The notes beneath the pieces were generated by a model that had not been told where the DNA came from, did no database searches, and was given only the letters and a program-made list of their open reading frames with translations. Below are positions 8,171 to 16,755 of a DNA stretch of 64,000 nucleotides, one piece after another. Within the stretch, counting starts at the first letter, position 1. Each line of letters begins with the position of its first letter. A program made the position numbers and the translations under genes. The DNA comes from Nonomuraea gerenzanensis (lineage in GTDB: Bacteria; Actinomycetota; Actinomycetes; Streptosporangiales; Streptosporangiaceae), in the NCBI RefSeq assembly GCF_020215645.1, contig NZ_CP084058.1, forward strand, positions 124,001-188,000. Reading direction: 5' to 3'.

Positions 8171-9049
8171 ATGCCCGAACTTCCCGAAGTGGAGTCTCTC
8201 GCCGGTTTCCTGCGCGAGCGGGCGGTGGGTCGCACGATCCTGGGCGTCGACGTGGTCGCCGTCCAGGCGCTCAAGACGTTCGACCCGCCGGTCACCGCGC
8301 TCGGCGGGCTGACCGTCACGGGTGTGGCCAGGCACGGCAAGTTCCTCGACCTCGACTGTGACGGCCTGCACCTGGTCATCCACCTGGCCCGCGCGGGGTG
8401 GCTGCGCTGGCGCGAGGACCTGTCCGGAGCCAAGCCGGTCCGGCCAGGCAAGGGGCCGCTGGCCGTACGGGTGCGGTTCGCGCCCGACGACGAGGGCCTG
8501 GCGCCGGGCTTCGAGCTGACCGAGGCGGGGACCCAGAAGCGCCTGGCCGTCTATGTCACGAAAAATCCGGACGAGATCCCGAATGTTGCCACGCTCGGCC
8601 CCGACCCGCTCGCCGAGTCCTTCACCGTCGAGGCGCTCAAGCGGATCATCGGCGGCAACCGCACGCAGATCAAGGGCCTGCTGCGCGACCAGAAGGTGAT
8701 CGCGGGCATCGGCAACGCCTACTCCGACGAGGTGCTGCACGCCGCGAAGATGTCCCCGTTCAAGATCGCGGCCACGCTCACCGACGCGCAGATCGCCGAC
8801 CTGCACGAGGCCATCGTCACCACCCTGCGCGACGCCGTCGAGCGCGCGCACGGGCTGGCGGCCAAGGACCTCAAGGCGGAGAAGAAGTCGGGCCTGCGCG
8901 TGCACAACCGGGCGGGGCAGCCCTGCGACGTGTGCGGCGACACGATCAGGGAGGTCTCGTTCGCCGACTCGTCGTTGCAGTATTGCCCCACCTGCCAGAC
9001 AGGCGGCAAGCCGCTGGCCGACCGCCGCCTGTCCAAGCTGCTCAAGTAG
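8171..9049 (+). CDS. Fpg/Nei-family DNA glycosylase with zinc finger
   Basis: 292 aa. It begins MPELPEVES, where Pro2 is the catalytic Schiff-base nucleophile and Glu3 the acid of the Fpg/Nei family. It has the helix-two-turn-helix region (QKVIAGIGNAYSDEVL) and a C-terminal zinc finger with CDVCGD and CPTCQTGGKPLADR. It excises oxidised purines or pyrimidines and nicks the abasic site. The variant zinc-finger tail (GGKPLADRRLSKLLK rather than GR-x-TxxCxxCQ) places it in the actinobacterial second Fpg-like clade, so substrate preference is uncertain. It overlaps the convergent MFS gene by 8 bp. Confidence 0.9.
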   Translation: MPELPEVESLAGFLRERAVGRTILGVDVVAVQALKTFDPPVTALGGLTVTGVARHGKFLDLDCDGLHLVIHLARAGWLRWREDLSGAKPVRPGKGPLAVRVRFAPDDEGLAPGFELTEAGTQKRLAVYVTKNPDEIPNVATLGPDPLAESFTVEALKRIIGGNRTQIKGLLRDQKVIAGIGNAYSDEVLHAAKMSPFKIAATLTDAQIADLHEAIVTTLRDAVERAHGLAAKDLKAEKKSGLRVHNRAGQPCDVCGDTIREVSFADSSLQYCPTCQTGGKPLADRRLSKLLK

Positions 9050-10439
9050 CGCTGAGCACCTCTTCACGCACCCGGGTGCGCAGGCCGGCGACGGCGACGA
9101 CGGCCGCCAGCAGCGTGGCCGTGACGGGCACCACCAGGGCCGTGCGCATCGCCGCCAGCCCGGCCTCGGCGTCCGTCGCCGCGCCCAGGGCGGCCACGTT
9201 CACGGCGGTGACCATCGACAGGCCCAGGGCGGCGCCGAACTGGAACGAGGAGTTGATCAGCCCGCCGGCCAGGCCCTGCTCGTGCTCGGCGATGCCGTCC
9301 GTGGCCACGATCGTCAGCGGGCCGTAGACGAAGGCGAACATCAGGCCGATCAGCAGCATCGACGGCAGCATGGCCGCGTACGTCCAGTCCAGGCCCACCC
9401 CGAGGAACAGCGAGTAGGCCAGCAGGCCCGACAGCAGGCCGCCCAGCACCACCTTGGCGTTGCCGAACCGGTTGACCAGCCACGGCGTCAGCGTGGGGGC
9501 CAGCACCACGTCCGCGGCGGCCGCCAGCAGGGCCAGCCCCGTCTGGATGGTGGACCAGCCGCGCAGCTCCTGGAGGTAGAGCGTGACCAGGAACTGGAAG
9601 CCGAAGAACGAGGCCGTCAGCAGCGCGGCCATCACGTTCGCGCGGACCAGCGGGCCCGAGCGCAGGATCCCGAGCCGGACCAGCGGGCTGGCCGCGCGGC
9701 GTTCCACGGCGACGAAGATCGCCAGCAGGGCCAGGCCGCCGGCGAAGGACGCCACGGTCAGCAGGGGGCCGTCGGCGGGGTGCTCCAGGCGTACGACGCC
9801 GTAGACCAGCAGGATCATCGCGCCGGTGATGCTGATCGCGCCCGCGATGTCGAAGCCGCCCGCCGCCGGCCGCGTCGGCTGGTCCTTGATCAGGGGGATG
9901 GCGGCGAGCAGGATGACCAGCGCCAGCAGGACCGGGGCGAAGAACACCCACCGCCAGCCGATCGCGGTCAGCAGCCCGCCGACCACCAGCCCCAGCGCGA
10001 AGCCGCCCGCGGCCGTGCCCGCGTAGATCAGCAGGGCCCGGTTGCGCTGCGGGCCCTCGGGGAAGTTCGTGGTGATCAGCGACAGCCCGGCGGGCGTCAT
10101 GAACGCGGCGGCCACCCCGGTGACGAACCTGGCCACCAGCAGCACCCACCCCTCGTCCGCGAAACCGCCGAGCCCCGAGAAGAGCAGGAACACCACCAGC
10201 CAGAACAGGAACATCCGCCGCCGCCCCAGCAGGTCGGCCGCCCGGCCGCCGAGCAGCATGAAGCCGCCGTAGCCGAGCACGTACGCGCTGACGACCCCGC
10301 TCAGCATGCCCGTGGACAGCCCCAGGTCGGCCCGGATGGACGGCAGGGCGACGTTCAACATGGCCACGTCGATGCCCTCCAGGAAGATGGCACCACACAA
10401 AACGATCAGTACGCCCCAGGTACGGGCGGTGACAGGCAC
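9042..10439 (-). CDS. MFS transporter, EmrB/QacA (DHA2) drug exporter family
   Basis: 465 aa. Opens with TARTWGVLIVLCGAIFLEGIDVAMLNVALPS in outline: the motif D1 region of DHA2 proteins in helix 1. It has a GGRAADLLGRRR motif A between helices 2 and 3, and about 14 predicted transmembrane segments. Proton-driven multidrug efflux is the family role. GTG start with a G-rich SD region (GGGGG) about 6 nt upstream. It is divergent from the HxlR regulator at 10561, which probably controls it. A TTACAA-17 nt-TATTCG promoter can be read in the intergenic region on this strand. Confidence 0.9.
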   Translation of the reverse strand: MPVTARTWGVLIVLCGAIFLEGIDVAMLNVALPSIRADLGLSTGMLSGVVSAYVLGYGGFMLLGGRAADLLGRRRMFLFWLVVFLLFSGLGGFADEGWVLLVARFVTGVAAAFMTPAGLSLITTNFPEGPQRNRALLIYAGTAAGGFALGLVVGGLLTAIGWRWVFFAPVLLALVILLAAIPLIKDQPTRPAAGGFDIAGAISITGAMILLVYGVVRLEHPADGPLLTVASFAGGLALLAIFVAVERRAASPLVRLGILRSGPLVRANVMAALLTASFFGFQFLVTLYLQELRGWSTIQTGLALLAAAADVVLAPTLTPWLVNRFGNAKVVLGGLLSGLLAYSLFLGVGLDWTYAAMLPSMLLIGLMFAFVYGPLTIVATDGIAEHEQGLAGGLINSSFQFGAALGLSMVTAVNVAALGAATDAEAGLAAMRTALVVPVTATLLAAVVAVAGLRTRVREEVLSAT

Positions 10440-10449
10440 AACGAACCCC

Positions 10450-10487
10450 CGGTTACGAATAGGCAGGTCGGTTCTCTCTTGTAACCG
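10450..10487. promoter_or_regulatory. Inverted repeat in the MFS/HxlR divergent promoter region
   Basis: CGGTTAC (10450-10456) and GTAACCG (10481-10487) form a perfect 7 bp inverted repeat 24 bp apart. The arms flank a minus-strand promoter-like pair (TTACAA, 17 nt, TATTCG). Candidate operator for the HxlR protein; half-sites are spaced by about three helical turns. Confidence 0.45.
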
Positions 10488-10560
10488 CCAAAATCATGCG
10501 ACAGCATGAGATCTCGTGGAAGACGGCACTTTCGAATCACTCGGTTACTGCGAAGGCACC

Positions 10561-10947
10561 GTGGACGACTACGACGTACGCCAGTGGGACGTGCGCGAGG
10601 ACTGCGAGGTCCGGCAGATACTCGACCGCATCGCCGACAAGTGGTCGCTGCTGGTCATCGCCCTGCTCGACTGCCAGAGCCTGCGCTTCACCCAGTTGCG
10701 CCGCGAGATCGACGGCATCAGCCAGCGCATGCTCAGCGTCACCCTGCGCCAGCTCGAACGCGACGGCCTGGTCAGCCGCACCGTCCATCCGGTGGTGCCG
10801 CCCCGCGTGGACTACGCGCTGACGCCGCTCGGCCGTACGCTGCACCAGACCATCAAGTCCCTGGTGACGTGGACCGAGCGGCACCAGGAGGAGATCGCCG
10901 CCGCGCGTGCCGCCTACGACCAGCGGCGCGAGATGATGGAGTCATGA
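10561..10947 (+). CDS. HxlR-family transcriptional regulator
   Basis: 128 aa from the GTG at 10561, which has GAAGG four bases upstream; an in-frame GTG at 10516 would add 15 residues but has no SD. HxlR winged helix with CEVRQILDRIADKWSLLVI, FTQLRREIDGISQRMLS and LTPLGRTL. The conserved N-terminal Cys in DCEV is redox- or aldehyde-sensing in several relatives. Divergent from an MFS exporter, the usual target arrangement, and coupled to a rhodanese gene by an ATGA overlap, which hints at a sulfur or electrophile stress signal (inference). Confidence 0.88.
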   Translation: MDDYDVRQWDVREDCEVRQILDRIADKWSLLVIALLDCQSLRFTQLRREIDGISQRMLSVTLRQLERDGLVSRTVHPVVPPRVDYALTPLGRTLHQTIKSLVTWTERHQEEIAAARAAYDQRREMMES

Positions 10948-11267
10948 CCGTTCCTGAGATCGAGGCCACCGCCGTCCCCTCCGACGCCTACCTGCTCGAC
11001 GTCCGCGAGCAGGACGAATGGCTGGCCGGGCACGCCCCCGAGGCCGTGCACATCCCCATGACCCAGATTCAGGGCCGGGTCGACGAGGTGCCCGCCGACC
11101 GCACCGTCTACGTCGTCTGCCGGGTGGGCGGGCGCTCCATGAACGTGGCGGCCTGGCTCAACCAGCTCGGGCGCGACGCGGTCAACGTGGGGGGCGGCAT
11201 GCAGGCGTGGGAGTCCGCCAGCAAGCCGATGGTCAGCGAGACGGGGCAGCCGCCGTACGTCGCCTGA
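10944..11267 (+). CDS. Single-domain rhodanese-like sulfurtransferase
   Basis: 107 aa. Complete rhodanese domain: LLDVREQDEWLAGHAPEAVHIPM at the start and the active-site loop VCRVGGRS, with the catalytic Cys followed by RVGGRS, as in single-domain thiosulfate:acceptor sulfurtransferases. The ATG overlaps the HxlR TGA. Cytosolic persulfide carrier; acceptor unknown. Confidence 0.9.
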   Translation: MTVPEIEATAVPSDAYLLDVREQDEWLAGHAPEAVHIPMTQIQGRVDEVPADRTVYVVCRVGGRSMNVAAWLNQLGRDAVNVGGGMQAWESASKPMVSETGQPPYVA

Positions 11268-11335
11268 ACCCGCCCACTATGGCGGTTTCGCTGTCATTGA
11301 GGCATGATGAGGGCGCAAACTACAGATCGTCGCGG

Positions 11336-11421
11336 GAGCTCGGGGTGCCGGGCTGAGAGGGCAGCTACCTAGCCGCTGCCGACCGCCTGAACCTGTCCGG
11401 GTAATGCCGGCGTAGGGAGTG
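11336..11421 (+). promoter_or_regulatory. TPP riboswitch (THI element) upstream of cytX
   Basis: Conserved aptamer blocks in order: CGGGGTGCC, GGCTGAGA, a P3 stem GGCAGC/GCTGCC (about 11359-11379), ACCGCCTGAACCTG, GGGTAATGCCGGCG and TAGGGAG. It ends five bases before the ATG of cytX, so ligand binding probably hides the start region and represses translation, the usual actinobacterial mechanism (inference). Confidence 0.95.
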
Positions 11422-11425
11422 TGCG

Positions 11426-12745
11426 ATGACGCATGTCGCCGACGAAGTTCCGCTGACACTCGAAGGCCGGCCGCCGAAGACCCTGGGCGTGCTCGACCAG
11501 GGCGCGCTCTGGGCGAACCTCGGCGTCAGCCTGCTCGGCTTCTCCGGGGCGATGTTCCTGGTCAACCCGCTCGGCAACGCCCCGCTGAGCCTGGCTGCGG
11601 CGCTCGTGGCGACCGTGGTCGGCAGCCTGATCGGCACCGCCATGGTGGGGCTGTCCGCCATCCCCGGCACGCAGACGGGGCAGCCGTCGATGGTGCTGCT
11701 GCGCGGGCTGTTCGGGGCGCGGATCTCCTACGCGCCCACAGTGCTGAACATCGTGCAGATGCTCGGCTGGGGCGCCTTCGAGCTCTGGGTGATCGCCACC
11801 GGCGCCGGGGCGATCTTCCCCGCGGTGCCGTACGCGGTGTGGGTGATCGTGGCGGGAGTGCTCACCACCGCGCTGTCGATCTGGCCGCTCGGCTCGATCC
11901 GGGTGCTGCGCAGGTACGTCACCATCGGCGTGATCATCGCGATGATCTGGTTCGCCTGGTTCTTCCTGCGTGCGGCGCCCGCGCAGGAGGGCGGCTCCTG
12001 GACCGCCTTCCCCGCCGCCGTCGACTACGTGATCGCGCTGTCGGTGTCGTGGGTGCCGATGGCCGCCGACTTCGCCCGGCACTCGCGCTCCACCGGCGCC
12101 GCCTTCACCGGCGTGGTCGGCGGTTACACGCTGGCCCAGGTGGCCTGCCTCGGGCTGGGCGTGTACGCGGTGGCCATCGCGGGCGACGCGGACGCCGTGT
12201 TCGGCACGTTCGTCGCGGTGCCGCTGGGCGCGCTGTTCTTCGCCGTCCTGGTGCTGCGCGAGACCGACCAGTCCTTCGCCAACGTCTACTCCACCACGGT
12301 CTCGCTGCAGAACCTGATGCCGCGGGTCGACCGGCGCGTCTTCTCCGTCGCGATCGGGGTGCTGACCGTCGTGATCGCCCTGATCGTGGACGTGACCTCG
12401 TACGGCGCGTTCCTGGGCGTGATCGGGGCGGTGTTCGTGCCGATGTTCGCGGTGCTGGCCGTCGACTACTTCCTGCTCGGCGGCGCCCGGCGCTGGAACA
12501 CCGACGAGCACGCGCCCTCGCGCTGGCCGATGCTGGTGCCGTGGGCGTTGGGCTTCGTGGCCTACTGGCTGACGACCTCGACGCCGACCATCGCCGCCTG
12601 GGACGGGATCTGGACGAGCGTGCGCGAGAGCATCGGCTTCACCCGGCAGGTGTGGATGAACGGGGCGCTGGGCGGGGCCTTGGTGGCCGCGCTGGTCACG
12701 CTGCTCATCGGCCTGCTGACTCCGAGGCCCGCCGTTCGACGTTGA
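11426..12745 (+). CDS. cytX: Hydroxymethylpyrimidine permease CytX (NCS1 family)
   Basis: 439 aa with about 12 transmembrane helices. NCS1 nucleobase-cation symporter family features: N-terminal NLGVSLLGFSGAMFLV, the GTQTGQPSMVLLRGLFG loop, and SWVPMAADFARHSR. A TPP riboswitch immediately upstream identifies the thiamine-linked member, which imports HMP for salvage. It converges with the ogt-like gene, sharing 41 bp of 3' coding sequence. Confidence 0.93.
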   Translation: MTHVADEVPLTLEGRPPKTLGVLDQGALWANLGVSLLGFSGAMFLVNPLGNAPLSLAAALVATVVGSLIGTAMVGLSAIPGTQTGQPSMVLLRGLFGARISYAPTVLNIVQMLGWGAFELWVIATGAGAIFPAVPYAVWVIVAGVLTTALSIWPLGSIRVLRRYVTIGVIIAMIWFAWFFLRAAPAQEGGSWTAFPAAVDYVIALSVSWVPMAADFARHSRSTGAAFTGVVGGYTLAQVACLGLGVYAVAIAGDADAVFGTFVAVPLGALFFAVLVLRETDQSFANVYSTTVSLQNLMPRVDRRVFSVAIGVLTVVIALIVDVTSYGAFLGVIGAVFVPMFAVLAVDYFLLGGARRWNTDEHAPSRWPMLVPWALGFVAYWLTTSTPTIAAWDGIWTSVRESIGFTRQVWMNGALGGALVAALVTLLIGLLTPRPAVRR

Positions 12746-13283
12746 GCAGGTGCTGCTTGGCGGACTGGCCGCCCGCGTAGTCGCCGAGCGCGCCGTCCTC
12801 GCGCACCACCCGGTGGCAGGGCACGATCACGCAGACGGGGTTGGAGGCCAGCGCGTTGCCGATCGCCCGCAGCGCGCGGGGCCGGCCGATGCTCTCGCCG
12901 ATCTGCTCCAGCGTGGTGGTGGTGCCGTAGGGCACGGCCACCGTCTTCTGCAGCACCGTGCGTGCGAACGGCGTGGCCAGCCGCAGGTCCACCGGCGTGG
13001 TGAAGGTACGCAGCCGCCCGGAGAAGTACGCGTCGAGCTCTCTGCGCACCGGGTCGAGCCGCCTGGCCTCGGGCCCGATGAAGCTGCCCACGTGCCGGGT
13101 GAGCAGCTCGAAGACGTCGTTCTCCGCCTCGAAGCTGCACGCCGCGATGCCCTTGCCCGTCACGGCCAGCACCAGCCGGCCCACCGCGCCGTCGTAGGTG
13201 CCGAAGGCGATGTCGGGCGGGGTCTCACCCCGATAGGTGCTGGAGGTCACCCGCAACAGGGCATCGAGATCGTTGCTCGACAT
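12705..13283 (-). CDS. ogt: Methylated-DNA--protein-cysteine methyltransferase
   Basis: 192 aa from the ATG at 13283, which has GGGAGGG about eight bases upstream; a GTG/ATG extension to 13313 is possible. Active-site IVPCHRVV with the acceptor Cys, RAIGNALASNPV DNA-binding/Arg-finger segment and YGTTTTLEQIGESIGRP helix-turn-helix. Suicide repair of O6-alkylguanine. The 3' end overlaps cytX by 41 bp on the opposite strand. Confidence 0.93.
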   Translation of the reverse strand: MSSNDLDALLRVTSSTYRGETPPDIAFGTYDGAVGRLVLAVTGKGIAACSFEAENDVFELLTRHVGSFIGPEARRLDPVRRELDAYFSGRLRTFTTPVDLRLATPFARTVLQKTVAVPYGTTTTLEQIGESIGRPRALRAIGNALASNPVCVIVPCHRVVREDGALGDYAGGQSAKQHLLNVERRASESAGR

Positions 13284-13365
13284 GCCTCGCACCCTCCCAC
13301 CGCCGGGAATCACCGTGACCGCAGCGTATCGGACGGATCTCCCGACGCACCCACCGCACCGCGTG

Positions 13366-13371
13366 CACTAT
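13366..13371 (+). promoter_or_regulatory. Probable -10 box CACTAT before the sensor kinase GTG
   Basis: CACTAT ends 6 nt before the GTG at 13378; the intervening GGAGTA is too close to serve as an SD, so a leaderless start is likely. Confidence 0.35.
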
Positions 13372-13377
13372 GGAGTA

Positions 13378-15246
13378 GTGGGGGACGAATGGGCCGGTAG
13401 TGACGATGAGATCGCTCGCGCGGCGCTCGCCAGCTCGCCCAACGCCGTCGTGGCGCTCGACAGGGACCAGAGTGTGCTGGTCTGGAACGCCGCGGCGGAG
13501 CGGGTGTTCGGGTGGCGCGCCGAGGAGGTGCTCGGGCGCCGGGCGCCCATCGTGCCCGACGAGCTGACCACCGAGCACACGGCCGCGCTGGAGCGGGTGC
13601 GCACCGGCGAGCCCGTCTCGCTGCGCACCAGGCGCCTGCACAGCAACGGCACCCTGCTCGACCTGCGGGTGGACATCAGCGCCCTGCGCCTGGGCAGCGC
13701 CGTGGGCGGCTACGTGTGCGTCTACCACCCGGCGCTGGCCGACCACGTGGCCAGGGAGCGGGTGGCACGCCGGGCCAGGCTGGTGCGCCGGCTCACCGAC
13801 GTGGTCGGCGACATCAACTCCGAGCTGGAGCTGTCGGCCGTGCTGGACCGGATCTCGGCCAGCCTCACCGAGCTGACCGGCGCGGACGCGGGCGGTTTCG
13901 TACTGATCGAGGGGGATCGGCTGCGCTTGGTCAGCACGTACCAGTTGCCCGCCTCGATCAGGGGGACCACCACCGACCTGCGGACGAGTCTCGTGGACAA
14001 ACTTTTACGCACCGGCAAGACCGTGCTGCTGGAGTCGAACGGGCTCGACGACCTGGTGTGGGCCCGGCTGGGCGGATTGCACACGATCGCGCTGGGGCTG
14101 GCCGCCGTGGGCGGGCGGCCGTACGGCGCGCTGTACGCGTTGTTCGCCAACAGCACGCCCGGCCATCTGGAGCTGGAGCTGCTGGAGCTGCTGGCCGGGC
14201 ACGCGGGCATCGCGGTCGGCAACGCGGTGGCCTACCAGGAGGCGGTGCGGCAGCGGGCGCACGAGCGCGCGGTGTTCGACGCCAGCGCCGACGGCATCGC
14301 CGTGCTCGACCACAGCGGCCGCGTCGTGCGCTGGAACCCGGCCGCGGCCGAGCTGACCGCGCTGCCCGACGAGACCGTCATCGGCGGGCCGCCGCCGTTC
14401 CCCGTGCCGGGGGCCGGGGAGAAGGGCACCTTCCAGCTCGACAACGGGCGGTGGCTGGACGTGGTCAGCGCGCAGATCGAGGAGACCGGCGAGGTCGTCG
14501 TCGACTTCCGCGACGTGACCGCGGCCAAGGAGCTGGAGGAGGCCAAGGACCTGTTCCTGGCCACGACCAGCCACGAGCTGCGCACGCCGATCACGATCGT
14601 GCGGGGCTTCGCCAGCACGCTGGACTCGCGCTGGGACAAGATGAGCGATCCCGAGCGGCGCTCGGCCGTGCACACGATCGCCGAGCGGGCCAGGTCGCTG
14701 GGCGAGCTGATGGACCACCTGCTGCTGGGCGCCAGGGCGGGGGCCGACGAGCTGAAGGTCCGGATCGAGGAGTTCGACCTGGGTGAGCGGATCCACGGGG
14801 CCACTCTGGGGCTGCCCGCGCTGTCGGACAAGCACCGGGTGGAGGTGGACCTGCCGGACGGGCTGCCGTACGTGCTGGGCGACCCGCTGGCCACCGACAT
14901 CATCCTCGGCCAGCTGCTGGAGAACGCGTTCAAGTACTCGCCGCGGGGCGGGCTGATCAGCGTGGAGGCCTGGCCGGAGGAGGACAACGTGGTCGTCGTC
15001 GTCGATGATGAGGGGGTCGGTATCGCCCCGCCTGACCGGGAGCGGATCTTTGAGCGGTTCGTCCAGGTGGACAGCGGCGACCGGAGACGGTTTGGTGGAG
15101 TGGGGCTCGGTCTCTACATCGTCCGCAGCCTCGCCAGGGCACAGGGGGGAGATGTCAGCGCGCATCCGAGACCGGAAGGGGGCACCAGAATGCGGCTTGT
15201 CCTCAGGTGTGCTTCCCCTATCCGATCCGACACACCGATGCGGTAA
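13378..15246 (+). CDS. PAS-GAF-PAS sensor histidine kinase
   Basis: 622 aa, no transmembrane segment, so a cytoplasmic sensor. Domains: PAS (about residues 20-115), GAF (about 145-285), second PAS (about 295-385), HisKA with ATTSHELRTPITIVRGF carrying the phosphoacceptor His, and HATPase with ILGQLLENAFKYSP and GVGLGLYIVRSLA. The GTG start at 13378 is favoured because upstream in-frame codons overlap the divergent ogt promoter. No response regulator is adjacent; the next gene encodes an RsbW-like ATPase, so phosphotransfer or partner-switch cross-talk is possible but unproven. Confidence 0.9.
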   Translation: MGDEWAGSDDEIARAALASSPNAVVALDRDQSVLVWNAAAERVFGWRAEEVLGRRAPIVPDELTTEHTAALERVRTGEPVSLRTRRLHSNGTLLDLRVDISALRLGSAVGGYVCVYHPALADHVARERVARRARLVRRLTDVVGDINSELELSAVLDRISASLTELTGADAGGFVLIEGDRLRLVSTYQLPASIRGTTTDLRTSLVDKLLRTGKTVLLESNGLDDLVWARLGGLHTIALGLAAVGGRPYGALYALFANSTPGHLELELLELLAGHAGIAVGNAVAYQEAVRQRAHERAVFDASADGIAVLDHSGRVVRWNPAAAELTALPDETVIGGPPPFPVPGAGEKGTFQLDNGRWLDVVSAQIEETGEVVVDFRDVTAAKELEEAKDLFLATTSHELRTPITIVRGFASTLDSRWDKMSDPERRSAVHTIAERARSLGELMDHLLLGARAGADELKVRIEEFDLGERIHGATLGLPALSDKHRVEVDLPDGLPYVLGDPLATDIILGQLLENAFKYSPRGGLISVEAWPEEDNVVVVVDDEGVGIAPPDRERIFERFVQVDSGDRRRFGGVGLGLYIVRSLARAQGGDVSAHPRPEGGTRMRLVLRCASPIRSDTPMR

Positions 15247-15388
15247 CGAGGTGGTCACGGTTGAGCTGATCTATCGTCCAATGTGTACAAGCTGTGATCG
15301 AGATGCGGTTTCTGGGATCGAGTAACGGGGCATTTCGGTCGTACCGGGGAGTGTTCCCGCGGGGGGCACAGGTAACGGGGAGGTGGGT

Positions 15389-15820
15389 GTGTCAAGCGTG
15401 GTGCTGCTGCCGTACGCGCCGTCCAGCGTTGCCGTCGCCCGCCAGCGTCTGAGCACAGACCTGCAGGACAGCGGGGTCTTTGCCGCCGCGATCGACGATG
15501 CCGTGCTGGTGGTGAGCGAGTTGCTGAGCAACGCGCTGCGGCACGCGCATCCGCTGCCGTCGGGCATGGTCAGGGTGGCCTGGCTGCGCAGCGACGACCA
15601 CATCGAAGTGGCGGTGAGCGACGGGGGAGCGGCCACGGAGCCGCGGGCGGGCCGCCCGACCCTGTCCTCACTCGGGGGCCGGGGGCTGGGCATCGTGGAG
15701 TACGTGGCCGAGAGCTGGGGGGTCAGGCACGACGGCGACACGACGACCGTCTGGGCCATCCTGCCCGCTCCCAGTCAGTCGGTGAACGGGCAGGTGGCGG
15801 CCCTGCGTGAGGTCAGCTAG
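15389..15820 (+). CDS. RsbW-like ATP-binding protein (HATPase_c_2)
   Basis: 143 aa. GHKL ATPase fold with VVSELLSNALRHAH (N box), VSDGGAATEP (G1) and GGRGLGIVEYVAESW (G2). Actinomycetes carry many such anti-sigma-like proteins acting with STAS proteins; two STAS genes lie elsewhere in the window. GTG at 15389 chosen because GGGGAGG sits five bases upstream. Preceded by 142 bp without an obvious gene after the sensor kinase. Confidence 0.88.
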   Translation: MSSVVLLPYAPSSVAVARQRLSTDLQDSGVFAAAIDDAVLVVSELLSNALRHAHPLPSGMVRVAWLRSDDHIEVAVSDGGAATEPRAGRPTLSSLGGRGLGIVEYVAESWGVRHDGDTTTVWAILPAPSQSVNGQVAALREVS

Positions 15821-16468
15821 CTAGGCGGGCTGGAGCCGCCTGTCGAGTGCCGCCCGCTCGGTGACGGCCCATGCCGTCGAGACGAGCAGGTAGAGCCCGG
15901 CGGCCAGCGGCAGCACGAGCGCGGCCAGCACCGAACCGTACGGCAGCAGCCGCATGATCTTCTTCATCAGCTCCGGCTGCTCCTCGGCGATCTTCATCTG
16001 CCTGGCGGAGAGCCAGGCCATCGCTGCGACCAGCGCGATGACCAATACAAAGACCAAAACCGGTCCGCTGACCAGACCGTAATTGGAGATCACCCCGGCG
16101 ACCTGCTGGCCCAGTGGTGCGCCGAAAAGCTGGTGGCCGACGAGCGCCGTCTGGTGCGTGGCGACGTTGTACATCAGCCACATGAACGGCAGTTGCGCCA
16201 GCATCGGCAGGAACCCGGCGAACGGCGAGGTGCCTTCCCTGGCGTAGAGCGCGTTCAGCTCCTTCGACAGCCGCTCGGGGTTGCGCTGGTGGCGTTTCTG
16301 CAGCTCACGCAGCTTCGGTGCGAGCCTTTCGCGGATCTTCATGGTGCGGGCCTGGCGGATGTTGAGCGGCAGCAGCAGCAGCCGTACGGCCAGCGTGAAC
16401 AGCACGATCCCGAGCGCGGCGCTGCCGCCGGACATGCTGATGACGAACGTGACAAGAGAATCGATCAT
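15821..16468 (-). CDS. Short YidC/Oxa1-type membrane insertase
   Basis: 215 aa, a compact YidC paralogue without signal peptide or large extracytoplasmic domain. It keeps the conserved positively charged residue in the first core helix (LAVRLLLLPLNIRQARTMKI), the cytoplasmic coiled-coil hairpin (APKLRELQKRHQRNPERLSKEL) and four further helices. It ends two operon partners, DUF6412 and a 57-aa membrane protein. The housekeeping YidC near rnpA/dnaA would be a different copy. AGGAG precedes the ATG. Its role is probably insertion of a specific subset of proteins. Confidence 0.9.
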   Translation of the reverse strand: MIDSLVTFVISMSGGSAALGIVLFTLAVRLLLLPLNIRQARTMKIRERLAPKLRELQKRHQRNPERLSKELNALYAREGTSPFAGFLPMLAQLPFMWLMYNVATHQTALVGHQLFGAPLGQQVAGVISNYGLVSGPVLVFVLVIALVAAMAWLSARQMKIAEEQPELMKKIMRLLPYGSVLAALVLPLAAGLYLLVSTAWAVTERAALDRRLQPA

Positions 16469-16519
16469 GAGCCCTGTCTCCTGGAAGGGGGATGTCCGGG
16501 CTCGCTCATGGTCGAGAGA

Positions 16520-16548
16520 GCCCCGCTTGCGTGTGAGGGAAGCGGGGC
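16520..16548 (-). other. Intra-operon hairpin between DUF6412 gene and yidC paralogue
   Basis: Perfect 9 bp stem GCCCCGCTT/AAGCGGGGC with an 11 nt loop, 4 bp past the DUF6412 stop and 51 bp before the insertase start. Possible partial terminator or processing site that lowers insertase expression; no T-tract. Confidence 0.55.
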
Positions 16549-16552
16549 ACGC

Positions 16553-16750
16553 CTAAGGCGCTCGTGGACGCGACCGGCCGGCCGCGTCGGGGTCGCGCTG
16601 CCGCTGGAAGGCCGTGCGGCGCGCGTAGGACAGCGGGAAGCTCGGCGGCTCTCCGCTGAGGGCGGGCAACAAGGTGGCCGCCCACGTGGCCAGCAGCAGG
16701 ATCGCCAGCATGGTGATCCCCACCAGCCACGGGTCGAACAGAAGCTGCAT
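16553..16750 (-). CDS. DUF6412 small membrane protein
   Basis: 65 aa. Two hydrophobic stretches, WLVGITMLAILLLATWAATLL and neighbours, then a basic tail SYARRTAFQRQRDPDAAGRSR. This family is typically found beside a short YidC paralogue, as here. Starts 5 bp after the stop of the 57-aa gene, so co-transcribed. Function unknown; an insertase accessory role is inference. Confidence 0.75.
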   Translation of the reverse strand: MQLLFDPWLVGITMLAILLLATWAATLLPALSGEPPSFPLSYARRTAFQRQRDPDAAGRSRPRAP

Positions 16751-16755
16751 CGAGA

